A DNA stretch of 64,000 nt, taken from the NCBI GenBank assembly GCA_036346205.1, contig JARFJB010001974.1, positions 854,501 through 918,500 of the forward strand, in the 5' to 3' direction. Position 1 is the stretch's first letter, and each line of letters begins with the position of its first letter. The translations under genes were made by a program, and so were the position numbers. This document shows, one piece after another, positions 21,623 to 30,839 of the stretch. This stretch comes from Vesta saturnalis (Eukaryota > Arthropoda > Insecta > Coleoptera > Lampyridae). The notes beneath the pieces are model-generated. The model saw only the letters and a program-made list of their open reading frames with translations. It was not told where the DNA came from and ran no database searches.

Positions 21623-23295
21623 GAAAAAAACTTCATTGTTGAAGGAATAATAAATAACATATGCATATAAAATTTCGTAACATATTATTCTTATTATGTC
21701 CCAAATTTAGTTGTTATGGAGCACCTAACACATTGTTTTGTTTACATCCCTTTGTGTGTTTTTTTGTCAAATTCTGTGTTTAGCACAAAAGAAAACAGCA
21801 AAATTTAAATATTTCATTTATATTGTAGGTATCATTTATGTTCCTCTAGTATTTTAAATACTTCATCAGTTAGTACAATAGATGTTTAATGAAAATAGGT
21901 GTTTATTATCTACTAATTTACTTTTTATAGGTAGGTATACACCGTGTCCAGAAATGGGCGGATAAACTCAATGATACGTTTATTTTGATTATTTGAAATA
22001 ATTTTAGCCATTTATTTTTTATTCCGTGGTCTAATTTACGATGGATAGTTTCCCAGATACAGTACCTCGCATTCTTAGTTGGCCACCCTGTACAATATAT
22101 TTTTATCATATGACTACCCACACTAGGTGGACTTTATATGCTAGAATAAGTACAAACAGGCGTTAAACGAAATTCGACTTTATACGAGTGGATGGGGATT
22201 TTTAAGACCTTTAGGATGCTAAATCCCGAGATATTCGAACAATAATTTTATTTAAATTTGACAGCACAGCTTAAATTTGAAAATAACCTAGAACATTGAC
22301 GATGTTTTGCTGGTATTCAAAATTACTAACTATATGAACCAATAACGACATACGTTTTAAAATCTTAAACCATGCTTTACTAAAATATGAGTCATGACAC
22401 CTCTCGCGTCTCGCCTGCCCGACCATAGCCAATTTATTCGAAATGTTTTGTATATTACACATGGATTACCAGCTTTATTATAGATCGTGCGGTTTCACGA
22501 CTCATACCTCCCTATTACCATTACTACTACTCCACTAGTACTTGTATATTACAACAATTATTAGTATAAGAAAGTCACATTATCCCATATGAAGTTTTTG
22601 TTTCAAACACTGATAAATTCAGTAATTTCGTTGAAAATCATTTTGGGAAAAATTTTGATTTAAATTACAGAGCATCTAGGTACTACAACCATTTTTATGT
22701 TTGTCATTTATTTTTAAAGTTATGACGTCATTGCCATTTTTAAACGGCAACCTATAATTTTCTTATTGATTTCGAGAGTAGGAACTTTTAGTTATATTTT
22801 AATAATATAAAATTTTCAGGCTATTACAGATCAAAAACTTGAGAAAAAATCTTAAATTTCAAAATATGAAAAGCTTAACTTAACAAAATTGCTTCTAGTG
22901 GGCTGAATTTGGCGAAATGTCGCTGGCGAAAGATTCGTTTTCAATTTTCATTTTGAAAGAAAACTGAACACCTCAAAATAAATGACTCAACATGAAAATT
23001 ATAGTAATATATGCCTTGCAACTTAAATCACTCCAGATTTTTTTCTATAAAATTTAATTCAAGGAACATATTGAATTTATTCATTACTTTTTTTGACATT
23101 GCAGATGTATTATTATGTACATGTATTTTAAATTTTTTGACCGATGAAACATTTTATTTCATTGAAATTCGAAATTATTAAACACTTTAAAAACTAAGTA
23201 CATATACACATTACATATTACGCACATTCAAGCGTAAGGAAACATCTCGTATATGCAGCATTTGAAGTCTGATGTTATTTAAAACAGAAGAATCC
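21623..23295. other. 3' non-coding part of the Kolobok-like element
   Basis: AT-rich sequence from the end of the transposase frame to the right terminus. Apart from a mariner-end fragment (21940-22090) I recognise nothing in it; part may be further insertions. Confidence 0.45.
21940..22090. mobile_element. Mariner-family end fragment or small MITE
   Basis: The right end (about 22,035-22,090) is nearly identical, in reverse complement, to the first ~55 bp of the mariner fragment at 8553 (GGGTGGCCAACTA and GGGAAACTATCCATCGT words). It is followed by TA at 22091-22092. The left end CACCGTGTCC after TA 21938-21939 is only weakly inverted, so the left boundary is uncertain. Confidence 0.55.
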
Positions 23296-23438
23296 TTAAA
23301 TAACGGTATTATACTTCTAAATATACCGCCTAACCAGCTCCCTATCCCATGACCGCGTTGATAGGGCACACCTCTGTAAATAGAGCCGATACCGTTACCG
23401 GTCTGATTCATGTAATATTGCTGGTAAGGGCAAACCAT
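23296..23438 (-). pseudogene. Polinton small basic protein, N-terminal part (gene split by insertion)
   Basis: ATG at 23436-23438 overlaps the stop of the penton gene (TAATG on the minus strand). The product starts MVCPYQQYYMNQTGNG and continues through GVPYQRGHGIGSWLGGIF, typical of the glycine-rich start of this small Polinton protein. It reaches the TTAA insertion site at 23296-23299, where the nested element interrupts it. The C-terminal part resumes in the same phase at 17735-17464. Confidence 0.8.
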
Positions 23439-24262
23439 TATTGTACTTTCTTAAAGTGTAGCTTCAGGCACGACGTTCCAAACTCAAATGGCATTGCAGC
23501 ACCTGTATCTGTTTTTATATTAATCTCGATGTTTTCAAATTCCCGCGTCATTACCGGTATGTAGTGTGCAGGCGAGAAAACCACATCTTTATGACCCCCA
23601 TAAGCATAGTTTTCTGAAGTAATATTTATTATACGCATAAGCGGAGATAAAACATCACCCACAACTTGCGGTTCAACGATGTCGCAATAAACAAACATCT
23701 GAGTTGGTAAGCCTATCCATATAATAGCGGGGTGAGGGGGTATTGGTTCCATGGCTATGTTCTGATACGGTCGATAATCCAATTGTAAGGCTAGACGTTG
23801 TGAGAATCCGAATAGCGAGAGTCGAGTTTTTAATCTCGTAGTGACGCGTTTAGTTAGATTATGATATTCGATTGTTAGCAATTTACTTATTAGTACATGG
23901 TTATTTAGCTCGCTGATAATTTCTTCTATGCTGACGTAATTTCCCGAAGCGAATCGTATCACGTACCAACCATCTTCAATATAAATGATCTTCTCGTTGT
24001 CGAGTTGAAAATATTCTGCGGCCTTTTTTAATATCGTTTCTAACATGTTCTCGTCGTCAGGTGGCTCTGTTCTATAATAAATTAAATTATCTGTTGCACT
24101 TACAGCAGCAAAAGAACATGGGTACTGAATTTCCGATATCCCTACAACCCACGAGCCCGTTAATCTTATTCGTTTTGGCAGTTGCGTAATAAAACTTGAC
24201 GTCATATTACCTGGAAAATACGTCATAGAGCTATTACTCAATAAGGTAAGATAAAACCCCAT
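23438..24262 (-). CDS. Polinton penton-like minor capsid protein
   Basis: 274 codons without interruption. The start MGFYLTLLSNSSMTYFPGN and the segment ITQLPKRIRLTGSWVVGISEIQYP are hallmarks of the Polinton minor capsid protein, predicted to be a single jelly-roll penton at the capsid vertices. The end (GAAMPFEFGTSCLKLHFKKVQ) also fits. The start codon lies 2 nt after the integrase stop, and its own stop overlaps the ATG of the small basic protein. It appears intact and is the best-preserved virion gene of the element. Confidence 0.83.
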   Translation of the reverse strand: MGFYLTLLSNSSMTYFPGNMTSSFITQLPKRIRLTGSWVVGISEIQYPCSFAAVSATDNLIYYRTEPPDDENMLETILKKAAEYFQLDNEKIIYIEDGWYVIRFASGNYVSIEEIISELNNHVLISKLLTIEYHNLTKRVTTRLKTRLSLFGFSQRLALQLDYRPYQNIAMEPIPPHPAIIWIGLPTQMFVYCDIVEPQVVGDVLSPLMRIINITSENYAYGGHKDVVFSPAHYIPVMTREFENIEINIKTDTGAAMPFEFGTSCLKLHFKKVQ

Positions 24263-24264
24263 TT

Positions 24265-25314
24265 TTATATATCTCTCAGCTGCGAAGCTAACACCCAGTT
24301 ATTAAATTTGTCACTGTATCCACGCCACTTGACCAGGTATTGTTTATTTTGCCCACGACCCTTCTCAGCTAGAATCTTATCGACTTTGAATAGAGTACCT
24401 TTATCAATCGTAACAATTTGCAATTCTTCTTCGTAAAAGGTGCCCTCAACAGGATCGTTATTAAGATCGATTATTCTATAAACTGGTGGTCTTCTTTTTA
24501 TCACCGTACTAATTGTAAAAACTTCATCGCTCCAATTCGTTTCATATCCCTTCTCAAAGGTGTACTTAGTTCTGGCGATTCTGACATGCTCACCGACTTT
24601 ATATTTAGGATGGCGTACTGGACCTAAACCTTTCGCGTACAGGTTATTCCACACTTCCAAAATGTTTTTATCGTTTACTGCCGCGGGGGCCATCTTTATA
24701 CTTTAATGAGGACTATTGTTGTAGGCAATCACAAGTCTTTCGAGTACATCAATATATCTGTAGGAATTTTTGTAAGTGAAATAACGCCACATCTTTGCTT
24801 TCAATGTTTTATTAAATCTTTCAACTACAGATGCTTTTACATCAGGGTTATTTGTTACATAGAAATTGATATTTTGTTTCTTGAAAAAGTTTTGTACACT
24901 GCTCGCCACAAACTCTTTGCCTTTATCCGTCTGTAGATTTGCCGGAGTATTGTCGCAATCCTTAAGAATATCCGCGAATGCTTCAATTACAGATGAGGCT
25001 GTCTTCGTTTTAAGTGCTCTCGCCCATGCCTTCTTGCTAAATACATCAATTACCGTTAGTATGTAGTTGTATCCGCTATTGTGTTTACTTAAAGTCCGCA
25101 TATCACAAAGATCCGCCTGCCACAATTCGTAAAGGTTACTCACAATATATTTATTTCGTGGAAACTTTTTTCTGACTGGTTTATGTACCATATAAGCTTC
25201 CTGTGTCTGCAACCAGTTTTTTACTTCACCATAACTACCCTTTACAGCATTAGTTAAAGGTGTTATACCAGCGAACCCTGCTGGGTGGGAGGGATCATAG
25301 TATACAGCATCCAT
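24265..25314 (-). pseudogene. Polinton integrase with chromodomain, one nonsense codon
   Basis: The retroviral-type integrase inserts the element. The 5' frame (25314-24703) holds the DDE core: Asp68 in WQADLCDM, Asp130 in LQTDKGKEF and Glu165 in SVVERFNKTLK, giving the D-35-E spacing. A TAA at 24703-24705 follows YNNSPH, but the frame stays open on the other side (MAPAAVNDKN onwards, 24693-24265). So this is a single nonsense change, not a frameshift. The 3' part carries an SH3-like segment (YKVGEHVRIARTKY) and a C-terminal chromodomain (QYLVKWRGYSDKFNNW), which may guide integration to particular chromatin. Confidence 0.88.
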
Positions 25315-25393
25315 GTTATGAACGCCACGAATCCCAATCTAGTGAAAGTCCTCTTCTTCTTCTTTGAGAGATTCTTCTCGGTGTTTCCCGCGT

Positions 25394-25915
25394 TTAACTA
25401 TCAGCATCGTAATTCTCACCTATAGTTGTGAGGGTCCGTTCAACGCTGGGTGATACAGAAACTTCATACCTTTGCGTATCTCCGATAAACGCTCGTGGTA
25501 TATTTATCTCTTTAATGTACGTCGCAAACTGACGCCAACCGCTCGGATTTGTGGTTTTTCGTTTTATTAACGTCTCGTGAACCAGATCGATAATGTTGGA
25601 ATGTGGTATGATTTCGCCTTTTATTGTGACAGTGCCCCTTTTATCCCAAAAAACCTCGCTGTTCGTATTCAGTACATGTAACAAATTCGCGCCTTTTCTC
25701 TTATATGAAGGCGGAAGCGTTGATACTATCTCGTCGTCTGTCAGACCTTTGCGTTGCGGTATACCTCTAATATCATCAGCAACAGCGTCACCGCTAATTG
25801 TTATACTGGTGGGCTAACGTAACTGATTGGAAAAGTGTAGATACCTTTGAAGAACTTGGTTGTACTGCTGCCATTTGTCATGGTCGGTCATTTTAGTTTT
25901 TAAAACTTTATCCAT
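25394..25915 (-). pseudogene. Conserved Polinton protein of unknown function, one nonsense codon
   Basis: ATG at 25913-25915 opens 33 codons (MTDHDKWQQYNQVLQRYL region) that end at TAG 25814-25816. The same frame then continues to 25394 with GIPQRKGLTDDEIV, LPPSYKRKGANLL, IPHSNIIDLV and NPSGWRQFATYIKEINIP. That combination recurs in insect Polintons between the integrase and the ATPase; its role is not known to me. About 174 codons in total. The in-frame stop makes this copy defective unless translation begins internally. Confidence 0.68.
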
Positions 25916-26014
25916 AATGCGTTAAAATGTTGTTTTGTGTAACATCTGGTGCCTGTAAGCGCTGTATAAAGTCCATCGGTAGAATAATCATCTTCTTCAG
26001 AGTGTGGTCCTTGG

Positions 26015-26347
26015 TTATTGAAACAGATTACCCAGAATTCCACCGAGTAATGATCCTAACAGGAGTGGTAGAAATGCACCACCTTTCTGTACAAGAAACT
26101 GTTTCTTCTTTTTTATAGATTCGCCTCGCTGTGCCAAGCGTCTTAAAGTGTGCTTATGTTGAGAGAGTCGCTGCTTCTGATCAGCTGACAGAGGTACACG
26201 ACCTTTTAAAATGTTATGCGCACACTCGCAAATACACTCTACCTGCTTACTATCCAAACATTTCAATAAAGCGTCACGTTGACTTTTACTTAATCGGGCT
26301 AATGCACGTAGGATATCAGTGTTCTCGATTAAAACGTCAGCCATCAT
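26015..26347 (-). CDS. Conserved small Polinton protein with C-terminal hydrophobic segment
   Basis: 110 codons, uninterrupted. The N-terminal part is helical and Leu/Lys-rich, the middle has AHNILKGRVPLSADQKQRL, and the end is a strongly hydrophobic Gly/Leu stretch (GGAFLPLLLGSLLGGILGN) that could be a membrane or amphipathic helix. Similar small proteins are seen next to the ATPase gene in insect Polintons. A minor capsid or membrane-active role like adenovirus pVI is a guess. Its start overlaps the end of the ATPase gene by 11 bp. Confidence 0.65.
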   Translation of the reverse strand: MMADVLIENTDILRALARLSKSQRDALLKCLDSKQVECICECAHNILKGRVPLSADQKQRLSQHKHTLRRLAQRGESIKKKKQFLVQKGGAFLPLLLGSLLGGILGNLFQ

Positions 26348-26988
26348 ATATGATGTGATCTTTATGACTGTGAGACTTAAACCCTTTTTTCGCTATATAT
26401 ACCTGGCAGATACCTTGAGGCCCGAATATGTTTGTTCTATAACGTAGCACATCCGGTGTATTCTGTTTTAAATCGAACAATAAATACCCGTGCGGGCTTG
26501 AGGTAGCATCTTGGTACGCGGCTTCTAAAAATTTTGGGTTGTCCGGCGAAATCTGTCTTGCTAAATGCTGTATCTGTGCTCTGTCACGTGGGTTCTTAAA
26601 CAAAATTATGTAATGGGCGTTGAGAGAAATATCCTGCTGTCCACGTCCTTGATGAAATATGTTCTGCGTTAAGAAAAACACACTTAGATTTCGATGATGA
26701 CAGCCCTTTGTAAAAATATCAACCACAGAGCCGTTAGTTTCCCGGCAATTATTATTAAGACAGGTTTGTCCCCGTCAAACTGTTCCATATCAGGTAAACC
26801 CTTTTGAAACTCAACAGAGAGATCTTTGAATAAAGTTTGCCACTCACTGTAAAACCTGATAATTTTTTCAAAAGTTGTATCGCAAGCGGTTTCGATATTT
26901 TTTAGAAAATCAACGATAAAATACGATTTCCCACATCCGACGGACCTGCAACTATCGCCGAAAAGGGGTGCTTAAACTGACCTTCCAT
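26337..26988 (-). pseudogene. Polinton FtsK/HerA-type packaging ATPase, two frameshifts
   Basis: ATG at 26986-26988 begins MEGQFKHPFSAIVAGPS, the usual start before the P-loop. Just after GPS the frame shifts, so the Walker A residues GCGKSYF are read in another frame, which continues through FEKIIRFYSEWQ. A second shift occurs at the Walker B strand (PVLIII). The frame then returns to the downstream piece 26726-26337 with VDIFTKGCHHRNLSVFFLTQN and the FKNPRDRAQI segment. The protein drives genome packaging into the capsid. Both shifts hit nucleotide-binding motifs, so the copy is inactive. Confidence 0.85.
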
Positions 26989-27259
26989 CTTGAATCGCTA
27001 AACGATACTAAGAGATACTCCACCAGCAGCTTCGTTTAAATAGACAATTGCCTTGTGGGCTAATAGTTGTGTTTGTGAGTTTCCGTTTTCTCGTGTTTGC
27101 GCATTTGTATGCTAGCGATTTTTTTTCGTGTTTACGAATTTTAGTGATTTCGTATTTGCTTGTTTTTTCGTCTGCACTTGTTTTTGAAATAGACAAATGC
27201 CTTGCGGGCAAATAGTTGTGTGAAGCGAAATAAGCGAGAGAATCGAGGGTGAAAGTGAA

Positions 27260-27304
<45 letters not shown>

Positions 27305-27318
27305 AAGAAACGATAGAG

Positions 27319-27362
<44 letters not shown>

Positions 27363-27404
27363 CGTATCTTACAAGATACAATTTAAAAGAGCACAATTGC
27401 TTAT
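26989..27404. other. Polinton right interior: direct repeat and GA microsatellite
   Basis: A ~32-bp direct repeat (ATAGACAATTGCCTTGTGGG near 27,040 and ATAGACAAATGCCTTGCGGG near 27,189) is followed by a nearly pure GA tract at 27258-27360. No gene lies between the ATPase start and the right inverted repeat. Confidence 0.75.
27258..27360. repeat. (GA)n microsatellite
   Basis: About 100 bp of GA dinucleotides, interrupted near 27,300-27,321. The Leu/Ser-rich minus-strand frame across it is a composition artefact. Confidence 0.9.
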
Positions 27405-28081
27405 CCTCCAGGGGTTACAACCAAAAGGACCTTAATACCATCAGAAATAACCCTAAGACCTAGCTACAGGTCCCGCCCCAAGACTAAACCCTAAGACTTA
27501 TCCCTAGCTTCAGCCCCAGCACCAAGACCAAACTCTAAGACTTATCCTAGACCAGCCCTAAGCTCCAGCCCTAAATACAGTTCTAAGCCAAGACCAGCCC
27601 CCACCCCAGTCCTCACGTTAGCAACCACAAAAAAGTCCTAGCTGTCAAAAGGTCCTTAATACAGCCATAAGGTTTAACCCCCAAAAGAAACCATAAAAAT
27701 AAGGGTAATACGGTCCTTCATGTAAACGAATAAAAATAATTAGGGTTGAAAAAGAAAAGAAAGGATGCGGTCTAACACGTGAATGTGTAAAAAATAGGGG
27801 TGAAAAAACACGTCCTATACGTAAGCGAGTAAAAATAGGTGTTAAAAAGGGCCTTCGAAAAGAAAGGATACGGTCTCACACGAGGGTGTGTAAAAATTAG
27901 GGTTGAAAATGCGGTCTCACACGTGGATGTGCAAAAATAGGGGTGAAAAAATACGTCCTACACGTAAGCGAGTAAAAATAAGAGTGGAAAATCCGGTCTC
28001 CCACGTGGGCATATAAAAAAGTGAAAGGGGGCGGGGCTTGTGACGTAAAAAAAGGAGTGGGGAGGGTGCCCGTCTTCTACT
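27405..28081 (-). repeat. Polinton right terminal inverted repeat
   Basis: 677 bp that are the reverse complement of 13560-14235 with few differences. The outer end CCGTCTTCTACT is followed directly by the target duplication CATAGG. Confidence 0.93.
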
Positions 28082-28087
28082 CATAGG

Positions 28088-28740
28088 GTATACACGTAAA
28101 TAAAATAATAAACATAAACCTTTTTCATAGCTAGTATTGTCAGACAGCTATAATTATAGAAATTGCATTCATCCTTAGACAGTAGACTATGAATAGGATT
28201 TAAAACTGAGTAAGTGTATTATACAATAACTTAAAATTAATCAAAATAGAAGAGAAAAAAATTATCAGAATAGAGAATAAATTAAAAACCATACATATAT
28301 AACTATAAATTATAATACAAACACCGTTACATACGCGTCACATCTAAATGTAAATTTTAAATTTAGCTTCAGTGTTAAGCAACTAAAATTAACGAACCGA
28401 CAAAGGTCGAAAGAAAGAACACGAATGTGTCTAATAAAATATACACAGCAGATTACATCAAAGTACGAAACAAAATAATGCCAAAATAAGCTGAAAATAG
28501 GCAACACTGAGTGGCCACACCATCAAACATTACTCAAATCAGTAACTTAAATAATGGCTGATGGACATGGATTAATTCCTATAAGGTTTCAGCGCTCAGC
28601 TGATAGATTACAAGTTGTATTATCTAGCCAGATAATAGTAACCTGCAAATGTGACATCGATGGATCAACAAAATGAAATACTCAGATGTCCAAAGCGAAC
28701 AATTTGCAGTGCTGGTTGTACCCATGGAAATTCACAATAC
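28088..28740. other. No gene recognised
   Basis: AT-rich spacer between the Polinton and a LINE copy. Confidence 0.4.
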
Positions 28741-29396
28741 AAGTCTAACTGTGCCTGGGGAAGTTGTCGGTCCCAGTCTGGGGTAAAGGAGGAGGGTTTA
28801 GGGGCGAGGATAGCAACCTACCTTCAGTAAAATGATAACATGCTCCTAGAAACGGTAGTATAGCCTCAGAACACAAAGATGACAACCCAGCGAGAATATG
28901 GAATAATCGAAACTGTATAGCCGACTCGAAAATGCTAAGAATCGGAACTCGGAATGTAACACCATTCAACAATAAAGATCAAAAGATACTCATCGAAATG
29001 AAAAGTCACAACATAGATATATGCGATCTCTCAGAGACAAAGAAAAGGGGCAAAGGAAATATGAATTATAAAAGCCATATTATTATATACCGGGTGTACA
29101 ACTAAGGAAGGCAGCTATCCATAACTCAGAAACCATTCTTCGATCAATCGCCGGATACACCCTGCTAGACAGGAAGACCAATGAAGAAATAAATCAAACG
29201 TGCGAAACCCAAGATGTAGTAATATGGGTGAAGAAACAGAAGAAGGAACTAGATACCAAAAATAGCCAAGAACGAAAGACGTAACAAATCCAGACTACCA
29301 GAAAGACCACCAAAGATATGGTATGAATGGTGGGCGTCCACCTCTCAAGAATTAATGCTTTACCGCTGTAAACAGTCCTAACACAAGAAGAAGAAG
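28741..29396 (+). mobile_element. LINE copy with its middle deleted
   Basis: The 5' part (28931-29098) encodes the start of an endonuclease: MLRIGTRNV, then MKSHNIDICDLSETKKRGKG. This jumps within about 150 bp to the reverse-transcriptase C-terminus: the ERRNKSRLPERPPKIWYEWW region (29,270-29,330), a 3' UTR, and an AAG-rich tail (29,383-29,396). All of the RT core is missing. The left limit is approximate; the sequence from about 28,741 (CCTGGGGAAGTTGTCGG) looks like a 5' UTR. Confidence 0.75.
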
Positions 29397-30200
29397 AGAG
29401 GTCGCTTATGAGTAATTACAGGGAAGGTAATTACGATCGGACCCAAGTTGAATTTCATATAAGGTTTTAAGAATTAAAGGTAACAGAATGCGTTGATTCA
29501 GGTTTATATGGTAACAAAAATTGTAGTAGAAATAGATAAGTTCACAGTTGAAACGACTACATTACACCGAAGTAGGTTCAATTTAGATGCCGTATTGGGA
29601 ACAGGTAAAATAGAAAGATTTTGTGTAAAGGTCGCTTTAATACATTACATAAATGATAAGATTAGACAAACCATATGGGGCAGTAGAAGGTCAGGAGATT
29701 ACAATAAGATCCGTTTTATGTACCACGGTAACGTAAAATGCAAAAATTGCAAAACGTATGAAAGTGTGCACATATTAATAACAAGGATTAGATTCAACCA
29801 TGTGTAATATTATACTGTAATTAAAGACGGCAGAAATCCTGCGGATTGTGAAACATGCAGTGAATGCCAACAACGACGCAGAGAATTCATATCGCTCAAC
29901 TTTTAACCAAATTATTACATATTAAAAATGAAGTTCCTACCACCTTTAGGCAATTTAGTAATTCCTGGAAAAAAATTCATATTAAATTTCAATCGATCAA
30001 AATTTAAAACCAAGTTGCCTTTGAAATACATTAACCTAACCACAATAGTAGGGTAATCCTTGCGTTCCCATATTTCATGCAACTATTTGCCAACTTAATG
30101 TGTTTAAAATCATCGCTGGCGTCGACAACTGAAATTCTTATCCATACGTCTAATTCGTAAAAAATATAAAATCTCCACAATCCTTAACTTGATTTTACAC
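29397..30200. other. No gene recognised
   Basis: A 104-codon open frame at 29493-29807 shows no family I recognise and has no neighbours or signals supporting expression. The rest is AT-rich. Confidence 0.4.
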
Positions 30201-30204
30201 TTAC

Positions 30205-30830
30205 CACAATACATGACCACCACTCTAAACTTTAATGTTGACCATAACGTCCAACTTGATCGCAACCCCCAACTTTAAGAATAAGCACAACGTCCAATTC
30301 GGCCCTAACACCAAACGACGCATGTATTGAAAATTTGGTCTACGACACCTTAGCAATATGATACTCGACCCTAACCCAGAACTAGATACTTAACCACAAC
30401 GCCCAAGACGACCATAATTCCCAACTTTAGGAATGACCACAACGCCCACACGGTCACAACTCCCAATTTTAGGAATGACCTCAATGCCAAACGCGACCCC
30501 AACGCCTAACTTAAAAATGACCACAATTCCCAACTTGGCCACAATCCCTAATTTAAAGGATCATCTCAACGCCGAACTTGGAAACACCTTCCTAATAATG
30601 CCATTAGGAGATTATTAGGAAATGGAGAAACTAAACCTTAGTAGATAAAACAAGCTACCTAATTGCATTTTATGTGTTTAAAGTTGGGAGTAGTGCTCAA
30701 TTTGGGCGTTGTGGTACATCTTAAATTTGGGTGTTGTGGTCATCTGTTGCGATGTGTCTAACATCAAGGTGGGAGTTGTGGTTAATTTATGAAGTTGGGC
30801 GTTGTGATCATTTGGCGTTGTGGTCAGTCC
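30205..30830. repeat. Minisatellite in inverted orientation
   Basis: From about 30,205 to 30,600 a degenerate ~20-40-bp unit of the type GACCACAACGCCCAACTTTA recurs many times. From about 30,675 to 30,830 the reverse complement (AAGTTGGGCGTTGTGGTC) recurs. The ~70 bp between contain no unit. Units vary by substitutions and length. Confidence 0.78.
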
Positions 30831-30839
30831 CCGTTTCTG

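Larger units (their letters stand above)
17736..23295 (+). mobile_element. Kolobok-like (Mutator-like transposase) element nested in the Polinton
   Basis: The 5,560-bp insertion is bordered by TTAA on both sides (17732-17735 and 23296-23299). Its ends are inverted: GGATTCTTCTGT at about 17738 on the left and ACAGAAGAATCC up to 23295 on the right. Removing it together with one TTAA restores a continuous reading frame in the Polinton gene it interrupts, which fixes the boundaries. TTAA targets are used by piggyBac and Kolobok transposons. The encoded protein is not piggyBac-type but has a Mutator-like DDE domain, which favours Kolobok. The superfamily name is an inference; the insertion boundaries are seen directly. 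Confidence 0.88.
13560..28081 (-). mobile_element. Polinton/Maverick DNA transposon (virus-like), nested and decayed
   Basis: The element begins AGTAGAAGACGGGCACCC at 13560 and ends with its reverse complement at 28081. The same 6 bp, CATAGG, occur immediately outside each end (13554-13559 and 28082-28087). Long terminal inverted repeats starting AG and a 6-bp target duplication are diagnostic of Polintons. The gene set agrees: adenain-type protease, major capsid, penton-like protein, retroviral-type integrase with chromodomain, and packaging ATPase. The span is 14,522 bp, but 5,564 bp are a later insertion plus its duplicated TTAA, leaving about 8.96 kb. Complete Polintons are usually 15-20 kb, and protein-primed DNA polymerase B is not found here. 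Confidence 0.95.

Noticed and set aside
17736..23295. Classification of the nested element as piggyBac because of TTAA
   Set aside because: The encoded protein has a Mutator-like domain and no piggyBac motifs, and the ends start GGATTC rather than CCC.
27112..27396. Leu/Ser-rich open frame
   Set aside because: Produced by translation of the GA microsatellite.
29493..29807. A 104-codon plus-strand open frame
   Set aside because: Not recognised, no promoter or splice context. It follows a LINE and may be a chance frame.
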